Source: Xylanibacter ruminicola (GTDB lineage Bacteria > Bacteroidota > Bacteroidia > Bacteroidales > Bacteroidaceae). From it: a stretch of 64,000 bases of DNA. How positions within the stretch are numbered: the stretch's first letter is position 1; each line of letters starts with the position of its first letter. A program made the position numbers and the translations under genes. The notes beneath the pieces were generated by a model. The model worked only from the letters and a program-made list of their open reading frames with translations, was not told where the DNA came from and searched no databases. The DNA lies in contig SUYC01000002.1 of the NCBI GenBank assembly GCA_015060625.1, positions 124,001 through 188,000 on the forward strand, written 5' to 3'. Positions 45,670 through 53,880 of the stretch are shown piece after piece.

Positions 45670-46659
45670 ATGAGAAAAATAACTTTCTACATACTAACCC
45701 TACTTGCATTTGTTGCTTGTAACAAAGATGCTGACAGTAGTGACAAGCCATTTGAGCAGGTGTTTGACAACACACAATTTGTTGGCGAATGGGTATCGGT
45801 TAACGGTTCGAAGACGTTATACACAAATATCTTATTGCATAATAGTCTCAAACTAGATTATTTTTTGTATAAGAACGAAACAGGAGAGAAATCCATCTAC
45901 CAGGAAGATCATGGTTCATGGTCTTGGTATCAGAATCGTCAGATAATGGGGTTCTCGTTGATGAATAACACTGTTCCATTTCATCAAATATTAGAACTAA
46001 CTACAGGTAAAATGTTGTTGCGTAATACAGCCACCAACGCAAAAGACGCCTATTATCGTGTGGTAGAGACCATTAATCTAGAAGCTGGTCAAACAGCCGC
46101 TATTCAATATCTTCAGTCTCATAGTGGGCTTTCGTTATCTTCTAGCAATGAAACTGTAGCAACAGTATCCGCAGATGGTACTATTAACGGTCTTCAAGGT
46201 GGAACAGCCTTTATTTCGCTAGAAGGTGGTGAAGAACTCTGTTTTGTCAAGGTAAATGTGAATAGTCGCGTCGACAGATATGCTACAGAAACGCATCTCA
46301 CTATAGACGAGATTGTTGACAAATATGGCGAACCAGACTTAACAGGTAGCTTGGGAGGTATTAAATATGGTTACTTATATAATGTGTCAAATCCTGATTC
46401 AGAGTTAAAACTTGTTCAATATGACTTTGACTTGTTAACAAATGAAATAATACTCATTCATACTGCTTACAAGTCGGAAGATATTTTCTATGCTGACATC
46501 GAGTATATGGAAGAACATTTATTCTTGCAAGAATCGTCATCAGGACTTTATTTTGGGAAGAAAGAAAAACTATGGGATAATGAGTTCATTATAACTCCGT
46601 TTATTAGTAAAGGAACAATGTATGTAAATTATCAAAACCGAGATTACAATCAGTATTAA
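45670..46659 (+). CDS. Second Big2-like lipoprotein, function unknown
   Basis: A 329-residue lipoprotein (MRKITFYILTLLAFVAC, then NKDADSSDK). The order repeats that of the preceding gene: FVGEWVSVNGSKTLYTNILL, then a Big2-like segment (SSNETVATVSADGTINGLQG, GTAFISLEGGEELCFVKVNV), then a C-terminal domain starting at THLTIDEIVDKYGEPDL. The start ATG 45670 comes two bases after the previous stop. It ends the cluster, four bases before a strong terminator. Confidence 0.7.
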   Translation: MRKITFYILTLLAFVACNKDADSSDKPFEQVFDNTQFVGEWVSVNGSKTLYTNILLHNSLKLDYFLYKNETGEKSIYQEDHGSWSWYQNRQIMGFSLMNNTVPFHQILELTTGKMLLRNTATNAKDAYYRVVETINLEAGQTAAIQYLQSHSGLSLSSSNETVATVSADGTINGLQGGTAFISLEGGEELCFVKVNVNSRVDRYATETHLTIDEIVDKYGEPDLTGSLGGIKYGYLYNVSNPDSELKLVQYDFDLLTNEIILIHTAYKSEDIFYADIEYMEEHLFLQESSSGLYFGKKEKLWDNEFIITPFISKGTMYVNYQNRDYNQY

Positions 46660-46662
46660 ATA

Positions 46663-46696
46663 AATACGGCGGGTGGGAATATTCACCCGCCGTATT
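46663..46696 (+). terminator. Strong stem-loop after the secreted-protein cluster
   Basis: AATACGGCGGGTG (46663-46675) pairs perfectly with 46684-46696 around an 8-base loop; CTTCTC follows. Confidence 0.8.
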
Positions 46697-46758
46697 CTTC
46701 TCATCTCGGAACGAGGGGTTAAATATGGTAAACAGACATGCCACGGGGAGACCGCAAA

Positions 46759-47007
46759 TTACGTCTGAATAAGGCGAACCTTTCTCCTGTTACCAGATGG
46801 ACGTACGGCGAAGTGAAGCCAGAAGGTGCCCTTGGGCGAACGCTCTAGCAATAGCTCATCAAAGTCTTCTTGCCTTTCATCGCTGATATCAAGCAGTATA
46901 GCAGCGTAGCGTATTATTTGCTCTATGCCTGCCACACCAAGTTCTCTCTCCCTTGTTTCGAAGTATTGATGTAAAACCTGTTTATGACTAACGTAAAGTC
47001 GAGTCAA
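46759..47007 (-). pseudogene. Unidentified short frame without ATG next to the vapE cassette
   Basis: An 82-codon open frame on the minus strand with protein-like content (VLHQYFETRERELGVAGIEQ, IIRYAAILLDISDERQEDFD). It contains no ATG or GTG start; only a TTG at 47007 is available, and a stop (TAA at 47016-47014) closes the frame upstream. I read it as a degraded gene or a gene using a TTG start. The family was not recognised. It lies between the previous cluster's terminator and the repeat field upstream of vapE. Confidence 0.35.
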
Positions 47008-47072
47008 CGTAAATTAAAATTAAGTTAAACCCGGGTCAACCCTTATCGTGAGTAAGACTCCAAGTAGTCAAC
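47003..47072. repeat. GTCAAC three times at a 32-bp period
   Basis: GTCAAC occurs at 47003-47008, 47035-47040 and 47067-47072, exactly 32 bp apart, in an AT-rich setting. GTTAAAC also occurs at 47024 and 47080. It may be iteron-like or a repressor site, or chance. Confidence 0.4.
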
Positions 47073-47101
47073 TAAAATCGTTAAACTACACGCGGCTAAA
47101 T

Positions 47102-47189
47102 TTCCCATTAGTGGAACACAACCTTCCTACGGTGGGAATGAAACGTTCCCAGGTTGGGGACAAAACATTCCCAAGTTGGGTAATCGGCT
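47102..47189. repeat. Four 22-bp imperfectly palindromic repeats
   Basis: Units start at 47102, 47124, 47146 and 47168, each 22 bp, with the shape TTCCCA-n-GGTGGGAA followed by an A-rich spacer (TTCCTACGGTGGGAAT and TTCCCAGGTTGGGGAC are two of the cores). Period and core match the array inside the GH92 gene at 16645-16704. Confidence 0.75.
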
Positions 47190-47286
47190 TGCCGCTTCGC
47201 TTGTCGAAGAATCTTTTTTGCGCTTTTATTGGCGATATCAATGCGTCGGCTTGCACTATCTACAACGTTTTTATTGTAAATTCCTC

Positions 47287-47402
47287 CATCTCTCAACAAA
47301 TCTCTCAAAACCCGCATAAACACTGGTGTTTTGAGAGATGAGAGATTCTCATAATCCCTCCCTGATCTCTCCCTCATCCCTCCCTCCATCTCTCAATGCC
47401 AT
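47287..47402. repeat. Left inverted flank of the vapE gene
   Basis: Positions 47287-47323 match the reverse complement of 48846-48882 at 36 of 37 bases. Further inward the match continues imperfectly (GATGAGAGAT, ATCCCTCCCT, ATGCCAT in the same order). A hairpin with 12-bp perfect arms (47300-47311 and 47328-47339) lies inside. The rest of the 46697-47573 gap holds the repeats listed separately and the vapE promoter. Confidence 0.75.
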
Positions 47403-47450
47403 CCAAAATTTAATATTTCAAGAAAAATAGAAAAAAAACGACCGAAACAC

Positions 47451-47481
47451 TTGCAAACAGCGATTTTTTTTTGTACCTTTG
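47451..47481 (+). promoter_or_regulatory. Promoter of vapE
   Basis: CTTG (the TTG at 47451-47453), a 20-bp spacer and TACCTTTG (47474-47481). The leader to ATG 47574 is about 85 nt and purine-rich. Confidence 0.55.
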
Positions 47482-47573
47482 CGTTCGAAAATGCACGCTG
47501 TGGAAAGCGCGCCAAAAACCGGACCTAAGGAGAAAGACTAAAGGAAGAGGTTAAACATTAAAATTTTTTTCAT

Positions 47574-48776
47574 ATGTCAGAAAACTGTATTACTACCAGT
47601 GAGGCAAATAACGCTTCACAGGAGGCAACGCTCGCCATCGAGCTGTTCCTCAACGAGAATTACGTGTTCCGCCGAAACACCCTCAACGGCAAGGTGGAAT
47701 ATGCTGTGCTGCCTAAAGCAGATGTGTTCCGACCTCTAACCAAGGAGGCCCTGAACAGTATCGTGATTCGTGCCAAGCGCGAACAGGTACTGGAAAAGGG
47801 AAGTCCTAAGACAGAGATTACGGAATATGTGGAATCTGAGGAGGTGTCTGAGTATAATCCTGCGCAGGCATTCCTGACTACGCTGCCCAAATGGGATGGA
47901 CAGAACCATATCGCCAGGATTTTTGGTCGCATACCTGGCATCAGTTCTGAGCAGCTAAACTATCTCACCATCTGGCTTCGTTCTGCCGTGGCCCATTGGT
48001 TGCAGATGGATATGCTGCATGGCAACGAGTGTGTACCTACGTTTATTGGCAGTCAGGGTTGTGGTAAGACCACCTTTGTGCGCCGACTGCTGCCCCCTGA
48101 GTTGCGTGAGTATTATCTCGACCACCTGAACCTGAGCAATAAGTTCGACAAGGAGATGGCGCTTACCAACAATCTCATTGTGAACCTGGACGAACTCGAG
48201 GCCATCGGCGTTAAGCAGCAGTCAAAGCTTAAACAGACGCTGTCGGTAAGTAAAGTGAACGGGCGCCCCATCTTTGGACGCACCCAGCAGGATCGCCCTC
48301 GATTCGCATCGTTTGTGGCAACCACCAACAATCCTCACCCTCTGACCGACCCTACAGGCAGTCGCCGATACATCTGTATCCAGATTCCCGACGGGCACCT
48401 GATTAATAATGAGGGCGACATTGACTATCAGCAGCTATACGCACAGGTGGTTTACGAGCTGCAGGAACTGAAGGCGCCCTACTGGTTCGGCAACGATGAG
48501 GTGGCCCGCATACAGCAGCTTAATCAGGACTTTATGGAACAGAAGGACCTGGGTGAGATGTTTGTGGCCTGTTTCCGACATCCTGAAGAGGGTGAGGTGC
48601 CCAAGACGATGAATTGCGACCAGATGATAGTTGTGATGCAGAAGAGCTATCCTTCGCTCACCAATACCATCGGCAACAAGGTACGACTGGGTAAAACCAT
48701 CAAGGCGCTGGGTTTTAAGCACAGGGAGCGTGCTCATATCTCGTACTACGATGTGATGCCTATCAAGGTGGCATAG
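47574..48776 (+). CDS. VapE/VirE-family P-loop ATPase (SF3-helicase-like)
   Basis: A 400-residue cytoplasmic protein of the virulence-associated protein E family. N-terminal about 130 residues carry an accessory domain (AIELFLNENYVFRRNTLNGK; YNPAQAFLTTLPKWDGQNHI). The ATPase core has Walker A GSQGCGKTT at 159-167, a Walker B-like LIVNLDELEAI, and ASFVATTNNPHPLTDPTGSR (sensor region with an Arg pair). Relatives occur in prophages, plasmids, phage satellites and as chromosomal pairs in Bacteroidetes, and are related to replicative helicase-primases, but no integrase, primase or capsid gene is near. Its intergenic flanks are inverted copies of each other. A DUF6078-type gene follows. Confidence 0.85.
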   Translation: MSENCITTSEANNASQEATLAIELFLNENYVFRRNTLNGKVEYAVLPKADVFRPLTKEALNSIVIRAKREQVLEKGSPKTEITEYVESEEVSEYNPAQAFLTTLPKWDGQNHIARIFGRIPGISSEQLNYLTIWLRSAVAHWLQMDMLHGNECVPTFIGSQGCGKTTFVRRLLPPELREYYLDHLNLSNKFDKEMALTNNLIVNLDELEAIGVKQQSKLKQTLSVSKVNGRPIFGRTQQDRPRFASFVATTNNPHPLTDPTGSRRYICIQIPDGHLINNEGDIDYQQLYAQVVYELQELKAPYWFGNDEVARIQQLNQDFMEQKDLGEMFVACFRHPEEGEVPKTMNCDQMIVVMQKSYPSLTNTIGNKVRLGKTIKALGFKHRERAHISYYDVMPIKVA

Positions 48777-48882
48777 AGATGTAGGGAGAGATGGCATGAG
48801 AGATGAGGGAGGGATAAAAACCATCTCTCATCGCCCGAAAGTCCTGTGTTTATGCGGGTTTTGAGAGATTTCTTGAGAGATG
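48777..48882. repeat. Right inverted flank of the vapE gene
   Basis: This is the partner of 47287-47402: 48846-48882 matches 47287-47323 in reverse complement with one mismatch, and the GAGAGATGAGGGAGGGAT segment matches inward. ATCTCTCA (48823-48830) and TGAGAGAT (48862-48869) can pair. The ATG inside it opens an 11-codon frame (MRVLRDFLRDE). Confidence 0.75.
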
Positions 48883-48916
48883 AGTGATTTTTTATTAATA
48901 ACTAAAAAATACGAAT

Positions 48917-49360
48917 ATGGAAGAGAAAGAACTAAAAGCAGAAAATGTTCCTGGGAGCTATGCCCTGTGTTTTAATGGCGAGTGTGGTAAAAAGGATACG
49001 TGCATGCACTATCAGGCCATGCTACTGAAGCGAGGCGAACGTGGTTGTGGCATGGCCATATATCCTACAGCCTGGCAGGATGGCGAGTGCTGCTACTATC
49101 GTGAGAAGAAACTGGTACGGAAGGCCTGGGGATTCAGTCAGCTGTACAAGAACGTGGGCAAGTATCATAAGGCCGAGGCGCGCCAGAGTGTAAGCTCATT
49201 CTTTGGCCGTGGCAACGGACCATATTATCGTGCCCATCATGGCGAGCTACTGCTCACACCCGAGCAGCAGGAGGGCATTATGAACATCATTGCCCAGTTC
49301 GGTCCTACCGATGACATCAAGTTCGACCACTACGTAACCGCGTGGGATTTTGATTACTAA
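48917..49360 (+). CDS. DUF6078-type cysteine-rich protein
   Basis: A 147-residue soluble protein. The first half is Cys-rich: ALCFNGECGKKDTCMHYQAM and GERGCGMAIYPTAWQDGECC, a spacing that could bind zinc or an iron-sulfur cluster. The second half is YKNVGKYHKAEARQSVSSFF, GRGNGPYYRAHHGELLLTPE and ends FDHYVTAWDFDY. I believe this is the DUF6078 family of Bacteroidetes, whose function is unknown. It lies 140 bases after vapE with no new promoter seen, so the two may share a transcript, and is followed by a terminator. Confidence 0.65.
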   Translation: MEEKELKAENVPGSYALCFNGECGKKDTCMHYQAMLLKRGERGCGMAIYPTAWQDGECCYYREKKLVRKAWGFSQLYKNVGKYHKAEARQSVSSFFGRGNGPYYRAHHGELLLTPEQQEGIMNIIAQFGPTDDIKFDHYVTAWDFDY

Positions 49361-49373
49361 TAACAACAACAAA

Positions 49374-49401
49374 GGCTTGCTCGGGAATTCTTGAGCAAGC
49401 C
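49374..49401 (+). terminator. Rho-independent terminator, possibly shared by convergent genes
   Basis: GGCTTGCTC (49374-49382) pairs with GAGCAAGCC (49393-49401), followed by TTTTGATTTTT. On the other strand CCTTTGTTG follows the stem, so it may also serve the GH51 operon that ends at 49427. Confidence 0.85.
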
Positions 49402-49426
49402 TTTTGATTTTTATGTTTAGCTGATG

Positions 49427-51448
49427 TTACAGCTGGTACTGCAGCATAACCATTGAGTAGGGGGCCAGGTCGAGGGTGAACTTCTTCTGGGCCTTGATCT
49501 GCTCTTTCTTAGGAGCGATGGGCTGGGCATCGAAGTTGTTCTCGTCGTTAGGCTGACCTGCGAGGGTGGTCTTGGTGGCCTGTTTCTTAATGCCAAAGCG
49601 GCTCAGGTTGATGTTGGCCTTCTTGGCATCAGCACTGGCGTTAACCAGTTTCACGAACAGCTGGCGGGTCTTGGTGTTGAGAACCACGCTCTGACCGTAG
49701 TGCACACCCTCCATAGGCTGGATGGCATCGGCAGCATCGCCCTCAAACTTCACGCAGTCGCCATAGTAGTAGTTGCCGCTCGACTGTCCGAACAGTTGCT
49801 GAACATAGTAGCTGCAGGTGAGGTATGTACGCTCGTTGTCGAAGTAGATGAGGTCGGGATTCCACTGGGTGCCGTTCTTGCGGGCCAGCAGTGGAGCATA
49901 GGATGTCATAGCCACCACATCGCCATTGCGCTCTACGTGCAACAGATACAGTCCCTCGGCCAGGGCGTCGATGAGCTTCTTGTCCTTAGAGGCATACTCG
50001 CCCAGATAAACCTTGGTCTTGCGGTCGCGAGGATAGCTGTCGTACTGGCGGCTCTTCAGGAAGTAGTCGCGTGGCTCATAGTAGTGCTCGTCGAGCAAGG
50101 GGATGCCAGTCTCGTCGGCCACCTTCCAGCCTTTCTCCCAATCCAGTTTGCTGTATGGGTGAGAGTCAACGCCTGCTGTACCTACAATCTTGATGTCGGG
50201 GTAGGCGGCATGTACCTTGTTATATATATACTTGAAACGCTCGGCAAACTCTGGCGAGATGCGCTCCTCGTTGCCAATACCTACGTATTTCAGATTGAAT
50301 GGCTTGGGATGTCCGGCTTCTGCACGCATCTTGGCCCACTTGGAAGTGGCTGGATCACCATTGGCCCACTCTATCAGGTCGAGGGCATCCTGTGCCCACT
50401 CGTCCATCTCGCTCATAGGAGCAGCATCCTGAGCCTGATCCTTCATACCCCAACCGCCGTTGGCACCCTGGCAGCTGACACCGGCAGGCAGAATGGGCAG
50501 TGGCTCCATACCCAGGTCTTCACAGAACTGGAAGTACTCGAAATAGCCGAGACCTACGCTCTGATGGTAGCCCCAGGTATTCTTCAGTTGGCGGCGCTGC
50601 TCCTTTGGACCGATAGTGGTCTTCCAGCGGTAGGTGTTCCAGAATCCGTCGCCACCACCGTGAACCACGCATCCGCCAGGGAAGCGCAGGAACTTAGGAT
50701 GGAGGTCGGCCAGTGCCTGAGCCAGATCCTTACGCAGGCCGTGGCCCTTATATGTATCTTCGGGCATAAGTGATACCACATCGACATCCATATCACCCTT
50801 GGTAAGTACCAGAATCTGCAGGGCAGCCTGCTTGCAGTCGGCATTAGGTGTGAGCACAGCCTCGAACTTCTTCCAATCGCCGTTGCTTACGTCGAAGGTT
50901 GTTTCGGCCAGCAGTTTGGGATCCTTTGGTGGCCAGCCCTTTACTGGCTCAATCAGCACCACGCGTACCTGCTTGGCATCGCCTTTTACGTTGCGCATAA
51001 AGGCTGAGAAATCGTATTTCTCGCCAGCCTTAACTGAGATGCCGTCGAAACCGTCGTTCTGAATGCCGAAGCCAGTCCAACCTGTGTAGTCGTAGTACTG
51101 GTTGGCACGCTCGCAGTGCAGGCGCATATAGGTGGCGTTGTTAGCATGCACGGGATTGTCCATGCGTGGCTGGATATAGCCGGTAGAGTGGCCAGGACGG
51201 GTGATGCGCCAGGCAGTGCCGGGACCCCAGCCGTCGCGCTCAACGGGTGAGAACTCGAAAGCGCCGTTCTGAATGAGTTCGGCATAGAGTCCGCCATCGG
51301 CAGAGTTGTTAATGTCTTCAAAGAAGATACCAATCAGCTCGTTGCTGATGGCCTTGCCGCCAGCAGGGGCTTTCACTGGTTTCTGGGCGTTAAGACCCAT
51401 GGTGGCTGCTGCAAGGGCAGCACAAAGAATTGAACGTTTGTAGTACAT
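49427..51448 (-). CDS. GH51 alpha-L-arabinofuranosidase with N-terminal CBM-like domain
   Basis: A 673-residue secreted enzyme. Signal peptide (SILCAALAAATMGLNAQ), a split N-terminal region with NELIGIFFEDINNSADGGLY and a CBM4-like sandwich (about 110-220), then the GH51 barrel with FLRFPGGCVVHGGGDGFWNT, the acid/base motif KYVGIGNEERISPEFAERF and the nucleophile motif KVYLGEYASKD, and the C-terminal beta domain. It removes alpha-L-arabinofuranose from arabinan or arabinoxylan side chains. It follows the GH127 gene by five bases and is last in the PfkB-GH127-GH51 unit. Confidence 0.93.
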   Translation of the reverse strand: MYYKRSILCAALAAATMGLNAQKPVKAPAGGKAISNELIGIFFEDINNSADGGLYAELIQNGAFEFSPVERDGWGPGTAWRITRPGHSTGYIQPRMDNPVHANNATYMRLHCERANQYYDYTGWTGFGIQNDGFDGISVKAGEKYDFSAFMRNVKGDAKQVRVVLIEPVKGWPPKDPKLLAETTFDVSNGDWKKFEAVLTPNADCKQAALQILVLTKGDMDVDVVSLMPEDTYKGHGLRKDLAQALADLHPKFLRFPGGCVVHGGGDGFWNTYRWKTTIGPKEQRRQLKNTWGYHQSVGLGYFEYFQFCEDLGMEPLPILPAGVSCQGANGGWGMKDQAQDAAPMSEMDEWAQDALDLIEWANGDPATSKWAKMRAEAGHPKPFNLKYVGIGNEERISPEFAERFKYIYNKVHAAYPDIKIVGTAGVDSHPYSKLDWEKGWKVADETGIPLLDEHYYEPRDYFLKSRQYDSYPRDRKTKVYLGEYASKDKKLIDALAEGLYLLHVERNGDVVAMTSYAPLLARKNGTQWNPDLIYFDNERTYLTCSYYVQQLFGQSSGNYYYGDCVKFEGDAADAIQPMEGVHYGQSVVLNTKTRQLFVKLVNASADAKKANINLSRFGIKKQATKTTLAGQPNDENNFDAQPIAPKKEQIKAQKKFTLDLAPYSMVMLQYQL

Positions 51449-51453
51449 AGTTG

Positions 51454-53868
51454 TTATTGTTGATTGTTACTAATTAGTCTCACTTCGTAAATCTCGCCAA
51501 CCTGCTTGTGGGGCTTGGCCACGAATTTGATGCGCACCTGCTTTTTGCCCTTGAGCAGCTGGGCTGGGATGGGATATTCCTCGAACTTGAACTGTGAGGT
51601 GCGATACTTGCCTGTGAGGTTAACCGATGTCATGAGTGCGTCATCCACAAAGATATCGAACTCGGGGGTCTTCCAATCGCCTACACCCCAGTATTTCAGG
51701 CGCAGACTCAGGTCGGTCTTGCCGCCCGTCTGCATCAGGTAGCTGAAGTAATGGCCATCGCGGGCATCGCGGAAGAATACATCGTTGGTGTTGCCTACAG
51801 TCGAATTGTCGGTTTCCATAAAATGGTCGCTCTCAGGCTGTTGCTCGCCTGGCTGCACCTTGTCGGTGGTGCGGGCTTCGAGGGCCTGGCGCTCCTGCTC
51901 CTGCTTGGCCAGGTTGGCCAGATAGTCCTTGTAGCTATCCTCGCTCAGGGCCAGCCAGTACATCATATAGCGGGCATCGTGCAACTCGAAGAAAGGAATC
52001 AGCTCGCCGTCAATCTTATTAACCATCTTGGTGCTGAGGTTGAAATGCAGCGGTTTTCCTGCCACAGGCTGCAGCTGGTTGGCTATGCTCTCCACATCCT
52101 TGTTGACCAGGATAGGGGCCTGGTCGATGGGCAGTTTCTTGCCTGTGGCCAACTGGCCGAATCGGCTGTCGTCGGCTATCAGGTGTGCCAGATCCTCTGT
52201 GCCCGTCTTCATGGCCAGCATGATGGGGCCGTGCATCAGGGCAATATACTGTGGCAGGTTGGGCAGATACTTCACGCTGTTGAACATTGGGAACTGGATA
52301 TCAATCACATCGCCCTTTTTCCACTGGCGATTGATGGCTACATAGCTTGATGGACCAGTGACGATGCTCACAGGCTTGCCGTTCACCTTAACGCTGAACT
52401 GGCCTGGCTTTACCCAGCCGGGGTAGCGCACCATGATGGGTGTTGGCTGCTTGGTGTTGGGTGATTGCGTGATGGTGATACGGCTGCTCTCGCTATAAGG
52501 GAAACTGGTTTCCTGGCGCAGGGTGATGCCTTTGGCTTTCCAGTTAAGCTCTGAGGCCACAAACAGGTTCACAAACAGGGCATCGCCGCTGTGAGTGTAG
52601 ATAAACTGGTTGTACTTTCCATGATTCTCCATGCCTGTGCCCACGCAGCACCACATGGCCTCGTTGGGAGCCGAATAGTTGCGGTAGTGGCGCGGACGGG
52701 CTGAAGTGAAATATACGTAGCCGCCATGCTCAGGGTGCTGGGTTGAGAGTATATGATTGAAGGTAGCCAGCTCGAAGAAGTCGGCATAACGGGCTTCGGG
52801 GTTGCGACGATGCAGATCCTCGGTGAGCTTCAGCATATTGTTGGTGTTACAGCTCTCAGGACCGTCGATATCCTGCACAAAGTCCTGACAAGCCTCGCGA
52901 CTGGGGAAGTGCTCACGGCGACTGTTGCCGCCAAAGGCCAGTGTGCGCTCGCCTGTTACGATATCCCAGAAGTAGGCGCCTGCAGTGTGGTAAGCCTCGT
53001 CACCACTCAGCTCGGCTATACGCTCAAAACCTATCACCTTGGGCACCTGGGTGTTGGCATGCATGTTGTCGAGCACGTCGCGGCGCTGCATCAGCGGGTT
53101 CAGCAGGCGGCGATGCGAGAATCGGCGGGCCACATCCAGATATTTCTGCTCGCCAGTGATGGCGTAGGCATCGGCCAGCACCTCGTTCATGCCACCATGC
53201 TCGGTATCCAGCGCGCGCTCCATCTGAGCATCGGTGAGATTGGCTGTCAGGTCGATGGCCCAGTCGCAGAAGCCCAGAAAGAGCTTCTTGGCCTGCTCGT
53301 TGCCACAATAAACCCACGCATCGCGCAGGCCGGCATACATCTTGTGTATATTATAGAAAGGAACCCACGCGCCAAAGTAGGGGCCAAAGTTTCCTTTCTT
53401 AAAGTTGCTCCAGATACGGTCGCTGCCGGGCACACCGCCCACATAGCCACGGCCCCAGTCGGGGTGGTTCTTGGCATTGGCATCGGCACAGGCCTGCAGC
53501 TCGCTAATCCAGTATTCCATGCGCTCGCGGCACTCCTGGCTGCCAGTAGCAGCATTGATGGCCATCGCAGTCAGATAGTGGCCGCCCACGTGTCCGTCCA
53601 ATCCGTCCCAATTAGGGTATGACTGGCCTTTCGGTGTTAGTCCGGCCTCTTTCAGATAAGGTGCCAGCAGGCGGTCGTTGTCGTACTTCAGCAGCGTCTC
53701 GATGTTCAAGTCGCGCGCATGCTTCAGCGGACCGTTTAGCAGGGTTACATCCCCTAAGGGAAACTCGTTGGCATACAGCCTGTCTTGGGCTTGACTACTG
53801 CCAGCTGCCAATGTCAGCAGCGCGGTTAGTAGCAGGCCTCGTGAATGGTTGTTAAATAGGTACATCAT
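51454..53868 (-). CDS. GH127 beta-L-arabinofuranosidase
   Basis: An 804-residue secreted enzyme (signal peptide LLLTALLTLAAGSSQAQ). The alpha/alpha-barrel catalytic domain (old DUF1680) has YPNWDGLDGHVGGHYLTAMA, DTEHGGMNEVLADAYAITGE, PESCNTNNMLKLTEDLHR and EAMWCCVGTGMENHGKYNQF, which includes the cysteine cluster of zinc-dependent GH127 enzymes. Beta-sandwich domains follow, and a long C-terminal domain (DNSTVGNTNDVFFRDARDGH) is found in many Bacteroidetes members. The family acts on beta-L-arabinofuranose, for example in rhamnogalacturonan-II or hydroxyproline-linked arabinans. A TGGGTGTTGG-type repeat (52435-52465) encodes the loop SPNTKQPTPIM. Confidence 0.92.
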   Translation of the reverse strand: MMYLFNNHSRGLLLTALLTLAAGSSQAQDRLYANEFPLGDVTLLNGPLKHARDLNIETLLKYDNDRLLAPYLKEAGLTPKGQSYPNWDGLDGHVGGHYLTAMAINAATGSQECRERMEYWISELQACADANAKNHPDWGRGYVGGVPGSDRIWSNFKKGNFGPYFGAWVPFYNIHKMYAGLRDAWVYCGNEQAKKLFLGFCDWAIDLTANLTDAQMERALDTEHGGMNEVLADAYAITGEQKYLDVARRFSHRRLLNPLMQRRDVLDNMHANTQVPKVIGFERIAELSGDEAYHTAGAYFWDIVTGERTLAFGGNSRREHFPSREACQDFVQDIDGPESCNTNNMLKLTEDLHRRNPEARYADFFELATFNHILSTQHPEHGGYVYFTSARPRHYRNYSAPNEAMWCCVGTGMENHGKYNQFIYTHSGDALFVNLFVASELNWKAKGITLRQETSFPYSESSRITITQSPNTKQPTPIMVRYPGWVKPGQFSVKVNGKPVSIVTGPSSYVAINRQWKKGDVIDIQFPMFNSVKYLPNLPQYIALMHGPIMLAMKTGTEDLAHLIADDSRFGQLATGKKLPIDQAPILVNKDVESIANQLQPVAGKPLHFNLSTKMVNKIDGELIPFFELHDARYMMYWLALSEDSYKDYLANLAKQEQERQALEARTTDKVQPGEQQPESDHFMETDNSTVGNTNDVFFRDARDGHYFSYLMQTGGKTDLSLRLKYWGVGDWKTPEFDIFVDDALMTSVNLTGKYRTSQFKFEEYPIPAQLLKGKKQVRIKFVAKPHKQVGEIYEVRLISNNQQ
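52435..52465. repeat. GATGGGTGTTGG-type repeat in the GH127 gene
   Basis: GATGGGTGTTGG, then GGTGTTGGGTGAT, is the same kind of unit as at 14088 and 15705. It encodes a surface-type loop rich in Pro and Thr. Confidence 0.45.
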
Positions 53869-53880
53869 TTGTTATAGTTG

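Noticed and set aside
47048..47341. 97-codon plus-strand frame across the 22-bp repeats and left vapE flank
   Set aside because: Most of it is translation of repeats; no start signal, promoter or recognisable domain.
46697..49426. Complete prophage or insertion sequence around vapE
   Set aside because: No integrase, transposase, portal, capsid or target-site duplication was found; only the ATPase, the DUF6078-type gene and repeats.
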